Origin: Echinimonas agarilytica
GTDB taxonomy: Bacteria; Pseudomonadota; Gammaproteobacteria; Enterobacterales; Neiellaceae
NCBI RefSeq assembly: GCF_023703465.1
Contig: NZ_JAMQGP010000002.1
Location: 186,001-250,000, forward strand
Reading direction: 5' to 3'
DNA: 64,000 bases
This document shows positions 39,935 through 49,584 of the stretch, one piece after another. The translations under genes and the position numbers were made by a program. Below the pieces are notes generated by a model. The model had not been told where the DNA came from. It saw only the letters and a list, made by a program, of their open reading frames with translations, and made no database searches. Numbering within the stretch: the first letter of the stretch is position 1; each line of letters starts with the position of its first letter.

Positions 39935-41044
39935 ATGAAACAAATCATGTTGTACTGTCGCGCGGGCTTTGAAGCCGAAGCGGGTGCAGAATTTAGTGCG
40001 TTGGCGGAAAAGTATGAGCAGTGGGGCTTTGTTAGAGCTCAGCGTAACCAAGGCTATGCTATTTATGAAACGTATCAAGAAGAAGATGCAGAAGCACTCG
40101 GCTTAGTGCCTATTCGGAGTTTGATCTTCGCTCGCCAACTGATTCATGGTGACACCATTAACTTTGAGCCTGATGATAGGGTTGGTCCTGTCCTTGCGGC
40201 TATTTCAGAGTTAGGGCCTTTTTCAGATGTTCGTATTGAAACCTTAGATACCAACGAAGGTAAAGAGCTGAACCGTTTAGCGCGTAAGTTAGCTGTTCCA
40301 TTCAAAAAAGGACTGGAGAAGCAGGGCAAACTGACCCATAAGACAGATGCACCTGTGCTTCATGTTTGCTTAATTACGGGATTGCAGGCGTTTGTTGGTC
40401 TGAGTGACCCCAAGCGTCATAGCCCACATATTAATGGTATTTTACGTTTACGTCAGCCTTCTAAAGCACCGAGCCGTTCAACGTTAAAATTAGACGAAGC
40501 TCTGTTGTCATTTTTTACTCCTGAAGAGCTCGAGCAGCGAATGACGCCGGGTATGAAAGCGGTCGACTTAGGAGCTTGTCCAGGCGGGTGGACGTATCAA
40601 TTAGTGCGCCGTGGTCTTTTTGTGTCTGCGGTGGACAATGGCTTGATGGACGAGTCATTAATGGAAACCGGTCAAGTCAAACACTATCAAGAAGATGGTT
40701 TTCAGTTTGATCCTAAACGTAAACCTGTGGCTTGGATTGGTCGAAACATAGGAAAAGGTCGCCGTATTCAATGGCCTGAAAATCCGCCATGTGAGTGGAT
40801 GGTTTGTGATATGGCCGATAAGCCGCGTCGTGTGGTTCATATGTTGGTTGACTGGTTTCAGCAGGGCAATACTCGCAATGCCATTGTCAACCTCAAGTTA
40901 CCAATGAAATCGCGTTGGGAAGAGGTTGAGACTTGTATGGATATTCTTCGTAAAGAAATGCAAAAAGGCATGGTGATCAAGGCGAAGCACTTGTATCACG
41001 ACCGCGAAGAGATCACGGTATTCGTCGGATACCCAAAAATCTAA
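39935..41044 (+). CDS. rlmM: 23S rRNA (cytidine-2498 2'-O)-methyltransferase
   Basis: A 369-residue enzyme. A THUMP-like N-terminal part precedes a Rossmann SAM-binding domain with DLGACPGGWTYQL, followed by conserved lysines of the K-D-K-E type (KLPMKSRW). It ends with the family motif HLYHDREEITVFVG. The open frame upstream to 39851 overlaps DUF423; ATG 39935 matches E. coli (366 residues). Confidence 0.96.
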   Translation: MKQIMLYCRAGFEAEAGAEFSALAEKYEQWGFVRAQRNQGYAIYETYQEEDAEALGLVPIRSLIFARQLIHGDTINFEPDDRVGPVLAAISELGPFSDVRIETLDTNEGKELNRLARKLAVPFKKGLEKQGKLTHKTDAPVLHVCLITGLQAFVGLSDPKRHSPHINGILRLRQPSKAPSRSTLKLDEALLSFFTPEELEQRMTPGMKAVDLGACPGGWTYQLVRRGLFVSAVDNGLMDESLMETGQVKHYQEDGFQFDPKRKPVAWIGRNIGKGRRIQWPENPPCEWMVCDMADKPRRVVHMLVDWFQQGNTRNAIVNLKLPMKSRWEEVETCMDILRKEMQKGMVIKAKHLYHDREEITVFVGYPKI

Positions 41045-41050
41045 GATGAA

Positions 41051-41072
41051 CCTCTGCCATTTATGGCAGAGG
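41051..41072. terminator. Possible bidirectional terminator between rlmM and the HDOD gene
   Basis: A perfect 10-bp stem (CCTCTGCCAT/ATGGCAGAGG) with a two-base loop starts six bases after rlmM and covers the stop codon of the convergent HDOD gene. A T run is missing on both sides, so strength is uncertain. Confidence 0.45.
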
Positions 41073-42803
41073 GCTAATCACACAGCCGCACGCCATTACT
41101 TCTTGCTTGGCTTCTGCATATTTTTCGGTACTAATATCCAACCGCGTTAATAATGCGGTGCGTTCATGCCAGTTATTTTCTTTACCCAAAATTTCAATGG
41201 TTAAGTGGCCTGCCAACTGAAGCAAGTAAAACGGATGACGCCCTTTCAATGATATTGCTTCAGGTGCTTTAACGAAAGCAAAAGCTTCCAATGCATCTAA
41301 TAAATTACTTGGCATTTTCCAAAGCTCTGCCAGTCGGAGTCCGTGTTGCGCAAGCTCTCGCGCATTGGTGGTGGTCAGAAGTTCAAATATGCTATTCAGT
41401 TCAAGTTCGTTTTGCTGACGATCTTTGAGCTGAATTCGGTGCTGAAGTTCCTTATCAAACAGCCACCCACACACCGCAAATACTGCCAGTGTTCGAGCTT
41501 GCTCTGGCATTAAGAAATAACTTTGCACTGCAATTTGCGCTGCAGCTTCAGAAAATATCTCAATGTATTGATACGCCCAAAAATCAAGAGGGAATCGACG
41601 CAACTGAACTTGTTGTAGTAGATCACTTCGGATCAACATCGGCCCTAGGCGCTCAAGGCCAATCATCATGATGGCATGTTTGGCTTCTCGTGTGGGTTTA
41701 GCCCCTTTGACTTGCCGATTCGCCATGTCACTCAAGGTGTTACATAGTGACGGCTCACTGGCAATGTATTCTGCAATGCGTGTGATATTTGGGTGTTCAA
41801 CTGATAGTTGTTGGCTGAGTTTTACTTTCAGCGGACTTGGCTTGGGCATGGGCTCAGGCCAGCTCGTATCAAAAACATTGCTCATTTGAGCGTGGCCATC
41901 AATCCAAGTTTGCATCAGGTCGACTTTGTCAAAGCGCAACATTGGGAATACGCGCTCAACGTCAGGTCGTTCGAGTTTGATGACCTCTGGTGTTGTTTGA
42001 GTGGCGCGAGATATTGGTTGAACCGCCCAAACATACTCTTTGACTGGCTTGCGCAAAATCAATGCTAAACCACCGCTAACAAGCTTTAACTGAGCCCCCG
42101 CTGGCACAGGACTAAAGACTGACACCAAGGCATTTAAATGTGAACGTTTGTGGTGTAATCGTTGTTTATACAGCCGCGCAACAACTGTGTCGATTGGAAT
42201 GCCTTGGCGAGCAACGGTAGGCATTAACAAATCAAGGGTATCAGTCACCAATGACAACAAAGACGCCGTAGGTAAAATGCGAGCTCCATGAAGACGGCTT
42301 GGATACCCTGAGCCATTGCGACGCTCTTGATGTTGCAAAACATGACTTAGCCAGAAGCTATCTTTAACGCCTGCATCCCTCAGCAAAGTAAAGCTGAGTG
42401 CAGGATGCTTGCGCCAACGTTGTTTCATTTCTGCAGATATGGGTTGCGCTTGAAAACGAGCTCCAATGACATCCAAAATGGTAATGTCCATGGTGATCGC
42501 TGCTTTGACCAAACGAAGAGCGATTGTTTCTAAGTAACCTAATTCAGCGGCTAATAAAGCAGTTAGAGTTCCAACTTTAATGATCCATTGAGAGGGAGCA
42601 GAGTAACTACGACTATAAATTGCAAGGAGTGCTTGGGCCTGAACCCGATCGCTGGCGACTAAAAAGCATATCCTGCTTGCGAGTTTCTCTGCAATAGGAA
42701 TCATTTTTCCCTTTTCAGGGAAAGCTGAGGATGCTCCAAGCGACACTGCAAGCTGATGTAAATCAGCTATTTTTTGTTGGAGTTCATCTCTACTGTCGCT
42801 CAA
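41061..42803 (-). CDS. HD-GYP-like plus HDOD signalling protein
   Basis: A 580-residue cytoplasmic protein with two HD-superfamily parts. Residues about 75-200 resemble an HD-GYP domain: HQERRNGSGYP at 158-168 keeps the GYP signature, but where active enzymes have H-D-I-G-K the sequence reads AAITMDITIL (101-110), so the metal-binding HD pair is lost. Residues about 320-500 form an HDOD domain (EHPNITRIAEYIASEPSLC onward). No GGDEF or kinase is fused. It probably binds rather than cleaves its ligand and acts as a scaffold or effector. It is last in the ppnN-xni-SDR-HDOD unit, eight bases after the SDR. Confidence 0.75.
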   Translation of the reverse strand: MSDSRDELQQKIADLHQLAVSLGASSAFPEKGKMIPIAEKLASRICFLVASDRVQAQALLAIYSRSYSAPSQWIIKVGTLTALLAAELGYLETIALRLVKAAITMDITILDVIGARFQAQPISAEMKQRWRKHPALSFTLLRDAGVKDSFWLSHVLQHQERRNGSGYPSRLHGARILPTASLLSLVTDTLDLLMPTVARQGIPIDTVVARLYKQRLHHKRSHLNALVSVFSPVPAGAQLKLVSGGLALILRKPVKEYVWAVQPISRATQTTPEVIKLERPDVERVFPMLRFDKVDLMQTWIDGHAQMSNVFDTSWPEPMPKPSPLKVKLSQQLSVEHPNITRIAEYIASEPSLCNTLSDMANRQVKGAKPTREAKHAIMMIGLERLGPMLIRSDLLQQVQLRRFPLDFWAYQYIEIFSEAAAQIAVQSYFLMPEQARTLAVFAVCGWLFDKELQHRIQLKDRQQNELELNSIFELLTTTNARELAQHGLRLAELWKMPSNLLDALEAFAFVKAPEAISLKGRHPFYLLQLAGHLTIEILGKENNWHERTALLTRLDISTEKYAEAKQEVMACGCVISPLP

Positions 42804-42811
42804 TGTTTAAC

Positions 42812-43507
42812 CTATTGCCAGGGGATGGGTTGGCTATCATAATTGATGAATTGGCCGCTGTCATCGCTATCCAATCCCTCAATCACAGAACACATACCAG
42901 TGACAGATTGAACCGCAGTAATGAGAGCGTTTGGCCCGCCCATATCTGTCTTCACCCAGCCCGGATGAAGGATCGCGACGTTGAATGATAATTCGGCCCA
43001 ATCAACAGCAAGGGAGTGAGCTGCTGCATTTAAAGCCGCTTTTGAGCTGCGGTACATATAACTGCCGCCAGAAGAATTATCTCCGATACTCCCCATTTTA
43101 CTGGTGACAAATACAATTTTAGCGTTTTTGTTTAAGTTATTTTTAAGATTTCGCGTGAATAACATAGGAGAAATGGCGTTGACCTGAAGCACATGTGACC
43201 ATTCGTCGGCTCCGATTTGCTCAATTGCAAGCCCTTTGCTGCCATAGATTCCAGCGTTGTTAATCAATATATCGATTTTGGTTCGCCCAAGTGCTGCAAT
43301 AAATCCGCGATGTTGCGCTTCTTTAGTAATATCGAGCGCATGAATTGAAATGTGTTTCGTGAAGTCGAGTTTGAGCTCATCTAGCTCAGAGGCGCTGCTG
43401 GGATGACGACAACATGCAATAACATTGTCTCCACGGTTGAGATAATAGCGGCAAAATTCAAGTCCAAGGCCTCGGTTGGCCCCCGTAATCACAACAGTTT
43501 GACTCAT
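42812..43507 (-). CDS. Short-chain dehydrogenase/reductase
   Basis: A 231-residue Rossmann oxidoreductase. The cofactor loop TGANRGLG (residues 8-15), the structural NNAG motif and catalytic Y-x3-K (YRSSK), preceded by a serine-containing strand, are present. It resembles the sniffer/CsgA-like classical SDRs; substrate unknown. It overlaps xni by four bases (ATGA) and precedes the HDOD gene by eight. Confidence 0.88.
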   Translation of the reverse strand: MSQTVVITGANRGLGLEFCRYYLNRGDNVIACCRHPSSASELDELKLDFTKHISIHALDITKEAQHRGFIAALGRTKIDILINNAGIYGSKGLAIEQIGADEWSHVLQVNAISPMLFTRNLKNNLNKNAKIVFVTSKMGSIGDNSSGGSYMYRSSKAALNAAAHSLAVDWAELSFNVAILHPGWVKTDMGGPNALITAVQSVTGMCSVIEGLDSDDSGQFINYDSQPIPWQ

Positions 43508-44250
43508 TCCTTTCTCCTTAGTGCTGATAGCTTAAAATCAAGCAATCGATGACATTCCAATGTCATGAGTTGTTCAAATAGCTGAAAGTTCTCTTTTTCT
43601 TCTTGCCAGGATTTAAGCTTTGCTGGCGCGAGTGTTGATTCATCGAATTGGCTATTTACAAAATCTTTTGCTGTTTTTGGACCGAATCCTGAAATGCCAG
43701 GAATATCGCTGCCGCTTTCACCAGTGAGCGCCTTATACTGGGTCCAACATTGAGTGTTGATTCCAAATTTTTGAAGGTAGTTATCTCGGCTCAAGAATTT
43801 TTTGTTGAAGCCGTCATATTGGTGCACGTTGTCACTTAGAATTTGGCAAAAACCTTGATCCGTCGAGACAATGGTGACGGCCACCCCGTGCGCTTCGGAT
43901 TTTACCGCCAAGGTTGCAATGACATCGTCGGCCTCATCATTATCGGGTAAAACGGAGTCTATTCCTGCTGCCCACCAAGTGTCTTGTATCAATGCTAAGT
44001 TAGATGATAGTTGCTCTGGTAACGGCGAGCGAGAAACTTTGTATTGGGGCCATAGTTGGTGACGCCAGCCGGGAGTATCTCCATCAAAAACGGCCACGGT
44101 ATGCGTGGCCGATAACTGATTTAGTATGGTAAACATCATGCGTTCGGTTTGGCTTTGAACGCGTTCTATCGCATCACCTTGGTTCTCGTGAACTGCATAA
44201 ATTCGACGAATCAGATTCATTGCGTCAAATACAACAAGGTGAGCGGCCAT
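43504..44250 (-). CDS. xni: Flap endonuclease Xni (exonuclease IX)
   Basis: A 248-residue 5'-nuclease domain protein related to the N-terminal domain of DNA polymerase I. It has the conserved acidic clusters (VFDAMNLIRR start, FDGDTPGWRH, DNDEADDVIA, STDQGFCQ) and the helix-hairpin-helix GESGSDIPGISGFGPKTA. It overlaps ppnN by one base (TAATG). Xni is limited to some gammaproteobacteria, which supports the lineage call. Confidence 0.93.
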   Translation of the reverse strand: MAAHLVVFDAMNLIRRIYAVHENQGDAIERVQSQTERMMFTILNQLSATHTVAVFDGDTPGWRHQLWPQYKVSRSPLPEQLSSNLALIQDTWWAAGIDSVLPDNDEADDVIATLAVKSEAHGVAVTIVSTDQGFCQILSDNVHQYDGFNKKFLSRDNYLQKFGINTQCWTQYKALTGESGSDIPGISGFGPKTAKDFVNSQFDESTLAPAKLKSWQEEKENFQLFEQLMTLECHRLLDFKLSALRRKE

Positions 44251-45605
44251 TAGGTCAGTACTTCATAGCAAGGGTGATACACAGAACCGGGCAATTTCAT
44301 GCGACCTTGATCGACAAATGCTTGAAGTAACACATCGAGGCGCTTCATGAGTGCTTTGTCACCATCGAGTTTAAACGGTCCATGTTTTTCAATCGCCTTA
44401 ATTCCACCTTCTTTTACGTTACCTGCAACGATGCCAGAAAAAGCTTTGCGCAGATCGGAAGCGAGTGACGCTGCAGGCTGATCGAAATGCAGATCAAGGC
44501 TCGACATCAAGCTATGATCCGGTTCGAACGGTAGTTGAAACTCCGGCTCAATGTGCAGTGACCAGTTGAAGTGATAGGCATCGCCAAGTGACTTACGGTA
44601 CTTACGCACTTCAACCATTTTGTCTGAAATATAACGCGCCACAGCCAGTGGATCGTCAACAATGATTTTGTAACGCTTTTGTGCTTCTGCGCCCAATGTT
44701 GCACCGATAAATTCATCAATCTGGTTGAAGTATGCTTCACTGGATTTGGGACCCGTTAGTACAACCGGAAGTGGTTCATTGGCATTGTTGGGGTGCAGTA
44801 AAATACCTAATAAATAGAGCAATTCCTCTGCGGTCCCTGCTCCTCCTGGAAAGATAATCACGCCATGACCCAAACGCACGAATGCTTCTAGGCGTTTTTC
44901 AATGTCGGGCATGATCACGAGTTCATTCACGATTGGGTTTGGAGGCTCTGCTGCAATGATGCTGGGTTCGGTTAGACCAAGGTAGCGTGTGTTGGTGGCA
45001 CGTTGTTGTGCGTGACCAATCGCTGCGCCCTTCATTGGCCCTTCCATAGCGCCAGGGCCGCAACCTGTCACAATATTAAGTTTGCGCAGGCCAAGCTGAA
45101 ATCCCACCGCACGAGTGTATGAAAATTCTTCAGTTTTGATGGAGTGACCACCCCAACAGACGATCATATCCGGATTCGCTTGTGAATGAATCGCGCGAGC
45201 GTTGCGTAAAATATCGAATACGACGTGAGTAATATGATTAGAGCTGGTTAAGTTAATAACGCTGTTATTTTGATATTTGTTAGCAACGTACAAGATATCT
45301 CTTAATACGGAAAACAGATGTTCTTGAATACCTCGAATTAATTCTCCGTCAACAAATGCTGCGTCGGGTGGGTTTAGTAATTCGAGTTTAATTCCGCGCT
45401 CTCGGCGGAGCACGTTTATATCAAAGCTTTTATATAAATCGAGAATCTCTGCACTGTTATCTGTTTGTGCGCCCACATTCAATACTGCTAAACAACAGTT
45501 GCGAAACAAGCGGTACAGATCAGACGTGGATGTTTGCTTTAGCCGGTCGACTTCCAACTGTGAAAGTAGATCCATTGCTCCAACAGGATTAATTTGAGTG
45601 ATCAT
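44250..45605 (-). CDS. ppnN: Nucleotide 5'-monophosphate nucleosidase PpnN
   Basis: A 451-residue enzyme (E. coli PpnN, formerly YgdH, 454) that cleaves the N-glycosidic bond of purine and pyrimidine monophosphates; in E. coli it is stimulated by (p)ppGpp. The central LOG/Rossmann domain carries [14 protein letters not shown] and the [13 protein letters not shown] motif. The N-terminal region ([18 protein letters not shown]) is typical. It overlaps xni by one base. A diguanylate cyclase gene lies 30 bases upstream. Confidence 0.95.
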   Translation of the reverse strand: MITQINPVGAMDLLSQLEVDRLKQTSTSDLYRLFRNCCLAVLNVGAQTDNSAEILDLYKSFDINVLRRERGIKLELLNPPDAAFVDGELIRGIQEHLFSVLRDILYVANKYQNNSVINLTSSNHITHVVFDILRNARAIHSQANPDMIVCWGGHSIKTEEFSYTRAVGFQLGLRKLNIVTGCGPGAMEGPMKGAAIGHAQQRATNTRYLGLTEPSIIAAEPPNPIVNELVIMPDIEKRLEAFVRLGHGVIIFPGGAGTAEELLYLLGILLHPNNANEPLPVVLTGPKSSEAYFNQIDEFIGATLGAEAQKRYKIIVDDPLAVARYISDKMVEVRKYRKSLGDAYHFNWSLHIEPEFQLPFEPDHSLMSSLDLHFDQPAASLASDLRKAFSGIVAGNVKEGGIKAIEKHGPFKLDGDKALMKRLDVLLQAFVDQGRMKLPGSVYHPCYEVLT

Positions 45606-45635
45606 AGGCGACCCTCCAGCCTTTTCGGCTTTTAG

Positions 45636-47153
45636 TTATTTGTCGGCCGCGATAATTTGATTGCGACCATTATTTTTTGCTTGATAGAGCGCTTTATCCG
45701 CGCGTTCAAACAAATCTAAACGGCTTTTAGAGAAATCGGCAGATGCAGCGCCAATCGAAATAGTGATTTGGAGCTTCTCTCCGCGATACACGAAAGGAAT
45801 AGCTGCGACTTTATCGCACAGTTGTTGAAGGGCTATGGCGCAGTCTTTGGGACTTATTTCTGGCAGAATTGCAACAAACTCTTCACCTCCATAGCGTGCA
45901 ACAAAGTCACTTGAACGTAACCACTTTTTCAATAAACGGCCCAAAGCCGCCAAGGTTTTGTCACCGGCAGTGTGCCCAAAAGTGTCATTAATTTTTTTGA
46001 AATGATCGATATCGATGACGGCTAAGTTGAGGTTTGAATCATATCGTTTGGCGCGCTCGAATTCGAGTTCATAGCGTTCATCAAATGCTGCTCGGTTGGG
46101 GATGTTGGTGAGTGAGTCGATGAATAGCTTTTGATGTTGTTCATTGAGCTGGACTTGATACTGCTGAGCTTCTTTCTCAAGTTGCACCAAGCGTTCATTC
46201 ATGGTGCGCAAACTTGATTGCAACTTAGTTTCCAAATCCGTTTGATCGGATCGTTTTTCCAGCAAGTTGGAGATAGTATCAAGCCGGCTATTAATTTGAG
46301 TTTTGAGTTCTTCGAGTTTTTCACCTTCTTCCACATCAACAGACATATTTTGCAATTGTTGTCTAATTTGTTGCTCGGTGTGCTCTTTTAGCTCACGAAG
46401 CTTATCGGATGAGTCAAGAGATTCTCCAAGAGCCACATTGATCTTTTCTAGGCTCGCATTGAGTCGACTGAGAAATTGCTCTGAACCGCTTCGTTCGTTT
46501 TGTACCGCATCTAAAATAATACGCATTAAATCGGTGCAAACTGTGGCCACCGTATTGGCCGATTCGGCTTCTCTCAGGCGCTTACGTTGAGTGTTGATTT
46601 GAACGCTAATTTGTTCATCAAATTCAAAACTGTTGAGCACCTCAATGAGGTTGTCAACCAGTACAGCATTATTTTTTTCTAGTTGAGCATTGTCCGAATC
46701 GGAGCCTTGGTTTTGATGCAAATAAGCGAGTGTGTCTGCGTATAGCGATGACAAAGCCTGCATCAATGGTAAAAGTTGCGGTAAAATTAATTCGGGTTGC
46801 TGTGCTTGATCGATGATGAGTCGTAGCTGTCTACGAGTATCGGGTTCAAGACCTTTTGACTTTTGCAGCAACGAACTACTGTCGAGAAAACTTTTCTTAG
46901 CGCTTTGTAATTCAGCATCATTTTGCGAGGACTGTTGCTGCAATAGTTCTTCGACCTGCACAATCAGCGGCGAAATATTGTCTAAATCGGTATTTTTTTC
47001 AAGGGCAACGCGGAGTTTAGCCAACTTATTGTCGAGCTCGGTGAGTTGGCCTTTACAGGCTTGAGAAAGCCGGCCGATGAGTCGTCCTAGCACTTCTTGG
47101 TCTTGAGCAAACTTTGTTTCAAGCTCTCTATAAGCTTTATTGAGATCCTGCAC
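45636..47153 (-). CDS. Diguanylate cyclase with N-terminal coiled coil
   Basis: A 505-residue soluble protein. Roughly residues 1-330 are helical with coiled-coil stretches and no known sensor domain; residues about 340-500 form a GGDEF domain. The active site GGEEF lies at 422-426, and an allosteric I-site RSSD at 413-416 has the canonical five-residue spacing, so it should make c-di-GMP and be inhibited by it. There is no membrane segment. The architecture resembles cytoplasmic coiled-coil cyclases of Vibrio and Alteromonadales. It lies 30 bases upstream of ppnN and could be in the same operon. Confidence 0.93.
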   Translation of the reverse strand: MQDLNKAYRELETKFAQDQEVLGRLIGRLSQACKGQLTELDNKLAKLRVALEKNTDLDNISPLIVQVEELLQQQSSQNDAELQSAKKSFLDSSSLLQKSKGLEPDTRRQLRLIIDQAQQPELILPQLLPLMQALSSLYADTLAYLHQNQGSDSDNAQLEKNNAVLVDNLIEVLNSFEFDEQISVQINTQRKRLREAESANTVATVCTDLMRIILDAVQNERSGSEQFLSRLNASLEKINVALGESLDSSDKLRELKEHTEQQIRQQLQNMSVDVEEGEKLEELKTQINSRLDTISNLLEKRSDQTDLETKLQSSLRTMNERLVQLEKEAQQYQVQLNEQHQKLFIDSLTNIPNRAAFDERYELEFERAKRYDSNLNLAVIDIDHFKKINDTFGHTAGDKTLAALGRLLKKWLRSSDFVARYGGEEFVAILPEISPKDCAIALQQLCDKVAAIPFVYRGEKLQITISIGAASADFSKSRLDLFERADKALYQAKNNGRNQIIAADK

Positions 47154-47251
47154 TAATGTACTCCCAAAACTAACGAATATTCGAACGATCGAGCAAAGGC
47201 TGTTTCGTCTTTTTATTGTAGAAGCCGAAGCTAGTACGATTCAACTTAATG

Positions 47252-49507
47252 TCATGAGTTTTCTGACTCTTTTGAGACACCGGACGCCCCAAAAGACTGT
47301 TCTGGCCAGTGAATCTTGTTTTTCTCGAAGTTGCTGAACACCTTGATTAAACCTTGTTCAATGGCAAGCAACGTATTGTCGCGCGGATTACTCTGAAATA
47401 AACTGATGGGTATTGCATCGATGGCTTCGAGTCCAATCCAAGCATCGGCTTGTTCTCGGCTGGCAATATTTGACGCAACAGACAGCCCTAACAGCAAGAT
47501 CTCACCGACTAGATTAACATCCACTGCTTTACTATTTTTCGGTAAAAAAGGATAGTTGATAAGCGCCATACTTAAGTGGCTTTGGGTGCTCAAACCCTGC
47601 GGCGAAAAGCCCGCAAGGGTATCTATAACTTGCTCAGCAGAGCGGAGCAGTGCCGAGCTCTCGGCTACGATGGCGATCACATCGTCACGCGGCTGAAAAA
47701 TTCGTTCTTCTGGAAAGCGACTTTTTAAGAAGTTTCCAAATTTCATTTCCATTTTTGAGCCGCTGTCCATGCCCAGTTGTTCGTGAATGGTATGAAGTGT
47801 CGGGATGCGAACTACAATAATCTGTATGCCTTTGGGCTGATTGATATCGGCTCCAGATGCATACCAATTTTCTTGTAAGCGCTGAATTTGTTTGATTTCT
47901 CGGTCCAAGGTTTTATACATCACTGAAGCGTTTTGCAAGTCGGACATGGGGTGGTGAGTCGAACTGTGTATCGCTTGATTCAAGTCGTTGCGCTGAAGCT
48001 GTAATTTTCTTCTCAGGCCTAAAATAGAGCCGATCGATAGCACAATGATGACGAATAACCATGTGGCGTAGTTGATGTATTGTTTGACGTTATTTTCTGA
48101 TTCTTCAATATCTAATTGAAGTTTGCTGATTTCAGATTGCAGTGTTTCTTGTGTATGAATTGATTGAATTTGAGAGAGCCTTTGATCGAGTGAAAACGAT
48201 AATCGCTGCGTCATTGCTTTGAGTTTGTTGTTGAGCAGAGTATTTGCTTTTTCAAACTGCCCAGAACGTTGATAAAGGTCGATTAGGACAGTTTGAGTTT
48301 CAGCAAAGAACTCAGAGTTTGGTTGATCTTCTATAATCGCTGCGACGTCTTCAACCGTGATGAGTGCTTCGTCGATTTGGCCCTTGAGAGAGAGCATCTG
48401 CGCTTTCATTAAGCGGATGCGTAATAACCCCATTTCATTTTTAAGGATTCTAAATAGTTTTTCGGCATCTACAAGGTATTCGTTCGCCAATGTTTGATTA
48501 CCAAGAACACGGTAAACATCTGAAATCGAGGCGCTTGTAATGGCGACGCCCATAGCTCGGTTGAGCTCGCGTTCATATTCCAGTGCATTGAGGTAAATTA
48601 CCATGGCTTGATGGTAATTACCGTTAATCTTATATATATCTGCCAGAGTTCTTAACGTGATGGCCAGCGGAGCTGTATATCCTAGAGCTTGAAAGTCGGC
48701 AGCGGCAAGCTGCAGATGCTCAATCGCGTTTTCCGTTTTCCCTTGTTGTTTGTATACCATACCAATGAGTTGCATTGCTTTTGCTCTGAGTGACGGGTAG
48801 TCATCATTGGACGCAAAGTTAAGAGCATCGTAGAAAGCTTTGATCGCAAGATCATATTGCCTGAGGCCAAACTGACCTTCGCCCAGTATGAACATGGCAT
48901 TGATTTTCAACTGCGGAATAGCACTACTTTCACTAAAAATAAGGGCGGTTTCTGCCGATTCGATGGCGTTGATATAGTGGTGTTGTTCGAGATTCAATTG
49001 CCCCGTCAAAATGTAAAGTCGAGTCAGCAATATATGAGAAAGGGTATCGTCTTCAGTGTATTTGGCACTGGACAATAAATTCAATGCTCTTTTAAGATAT
49101 TGATCTCCCTTGTTAAATGATTGCTGTCGAGCAACTCGGTCAAGGGTGATGAAATAGTAACCCTCGGCTTCTGCTATGGGTTTTTGCAACGTAATGGCAA
49201 GATCTATGACCAGTCGAGCGTATGATGAATGATCGGCATTGGGTTGCAACATTGCGGCAGAACGGAGATAAATAAGCGTTGCGTAAACAACCTTATTGCG
49301 GGCGTCTAATGATAACGTCAGTAATGAGTGAACGCTATGGTCTGGTAGCATGTTGTCAATGAACTGCCTGCTTTGATGCAGTAGTTCGGGGTCGGTTGGA
49401 TACCAATTGTTGTAATAGTGCTGTTTCCAGTCAATGTCATCTGCAGCATTGGCCCATGGGCTTACAACAAATACCAGTACCAGTAGCATCCTTGCGATTT
49501 TGAACAT
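47252..49507 (-). CDS. TPR sensor protein with degenerate GGDEF domain
   Basis: A 751-residue membrane protein. A signal peptide (cleavage after A21) is followed by a periplasmic solenoid of TPR repeats (about residues 60-430), a membrane helix near 470-490 and a cytoplasmic C-terminal domain with GGDEF-like spacing. In that domain the position of R-x-GG-D/E-E-F reads QPRDDVIAI, and the metal-binding acidic residues are missing, so no cyclase activity is expected. It is divergent from the M61 peptidase. Proteins of this layout are common in Alteromonadales; the ligand and partner are unknown. It is 98 bases upstream of the active cyclase gene. Confidence 0.8.
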   Translation of the reverse strand: MFKIARMLLVLVFVVSPWANAADDIDWKQHYYNNWYPTDPELLHQSRQFIDNMLPDHSVHSLLTLSLDARNKVVYATLIYLRSAAMLQPNADHSSYARLVIDLAITLQKPIAEAEGYYFITLDRVARQQSFNKGDQYLKRALNLLSSAKYTEDDTLSHILLTRLYILTGQLNLEQHHYINAIESAETALIFSESSAIPQLKINAMFILGEGQFGLRQYDLAIKAFYDALNFASNDDYPSLRAKAMQLIGMVYKQQGKTENAIEHLQLAAADFQALGYTAPLAITLRTLADIYKINGNYHQAMVIYLNALEYERELNRAMGVAITSASISDVYRVLGNQTLANEYLVDAEKLFRILKNEMGLLRIRLMKAQMLSLKGQIDEALITVEDVAAIIEDQPNSEFFAETQTVLIDLYQRSGQFEKANTLLNNKLKAMTQRLSFSLDQRLSQIQSIHTQETLQSEISKLQLDIEESENNVKQYINYATWLFVIIVLSIGSILGLRRKLQLQRNDLNQAIHSSTHHPMSDLQNASVMYKTLDREIKQIQRLQENWYASGADINQPKGIQIIVVRIPTLHTIHEQLGMDSGSKMEMKFGNFLKSRFPEERIFQPRDDVIAIVAESSALLRSAEQVIDTLAGFSPQGLSTQSHLSMALINYPFLPKNSKAVDVNLVGEILLLGLSVASNIASREQADAWIGLEAIDAIPISLFQSNPRDNTLLAIEQGLIKVFSNFEKNKIHWPEQSFGASGVSKESENS

Positions 49508-49584
49508 GTATATTGGTTTTGTACGAAATAGATAGTCGCCAGTGTAACGAACTAATTACGAGAGAAACAGGTTTCTTAATTTTT

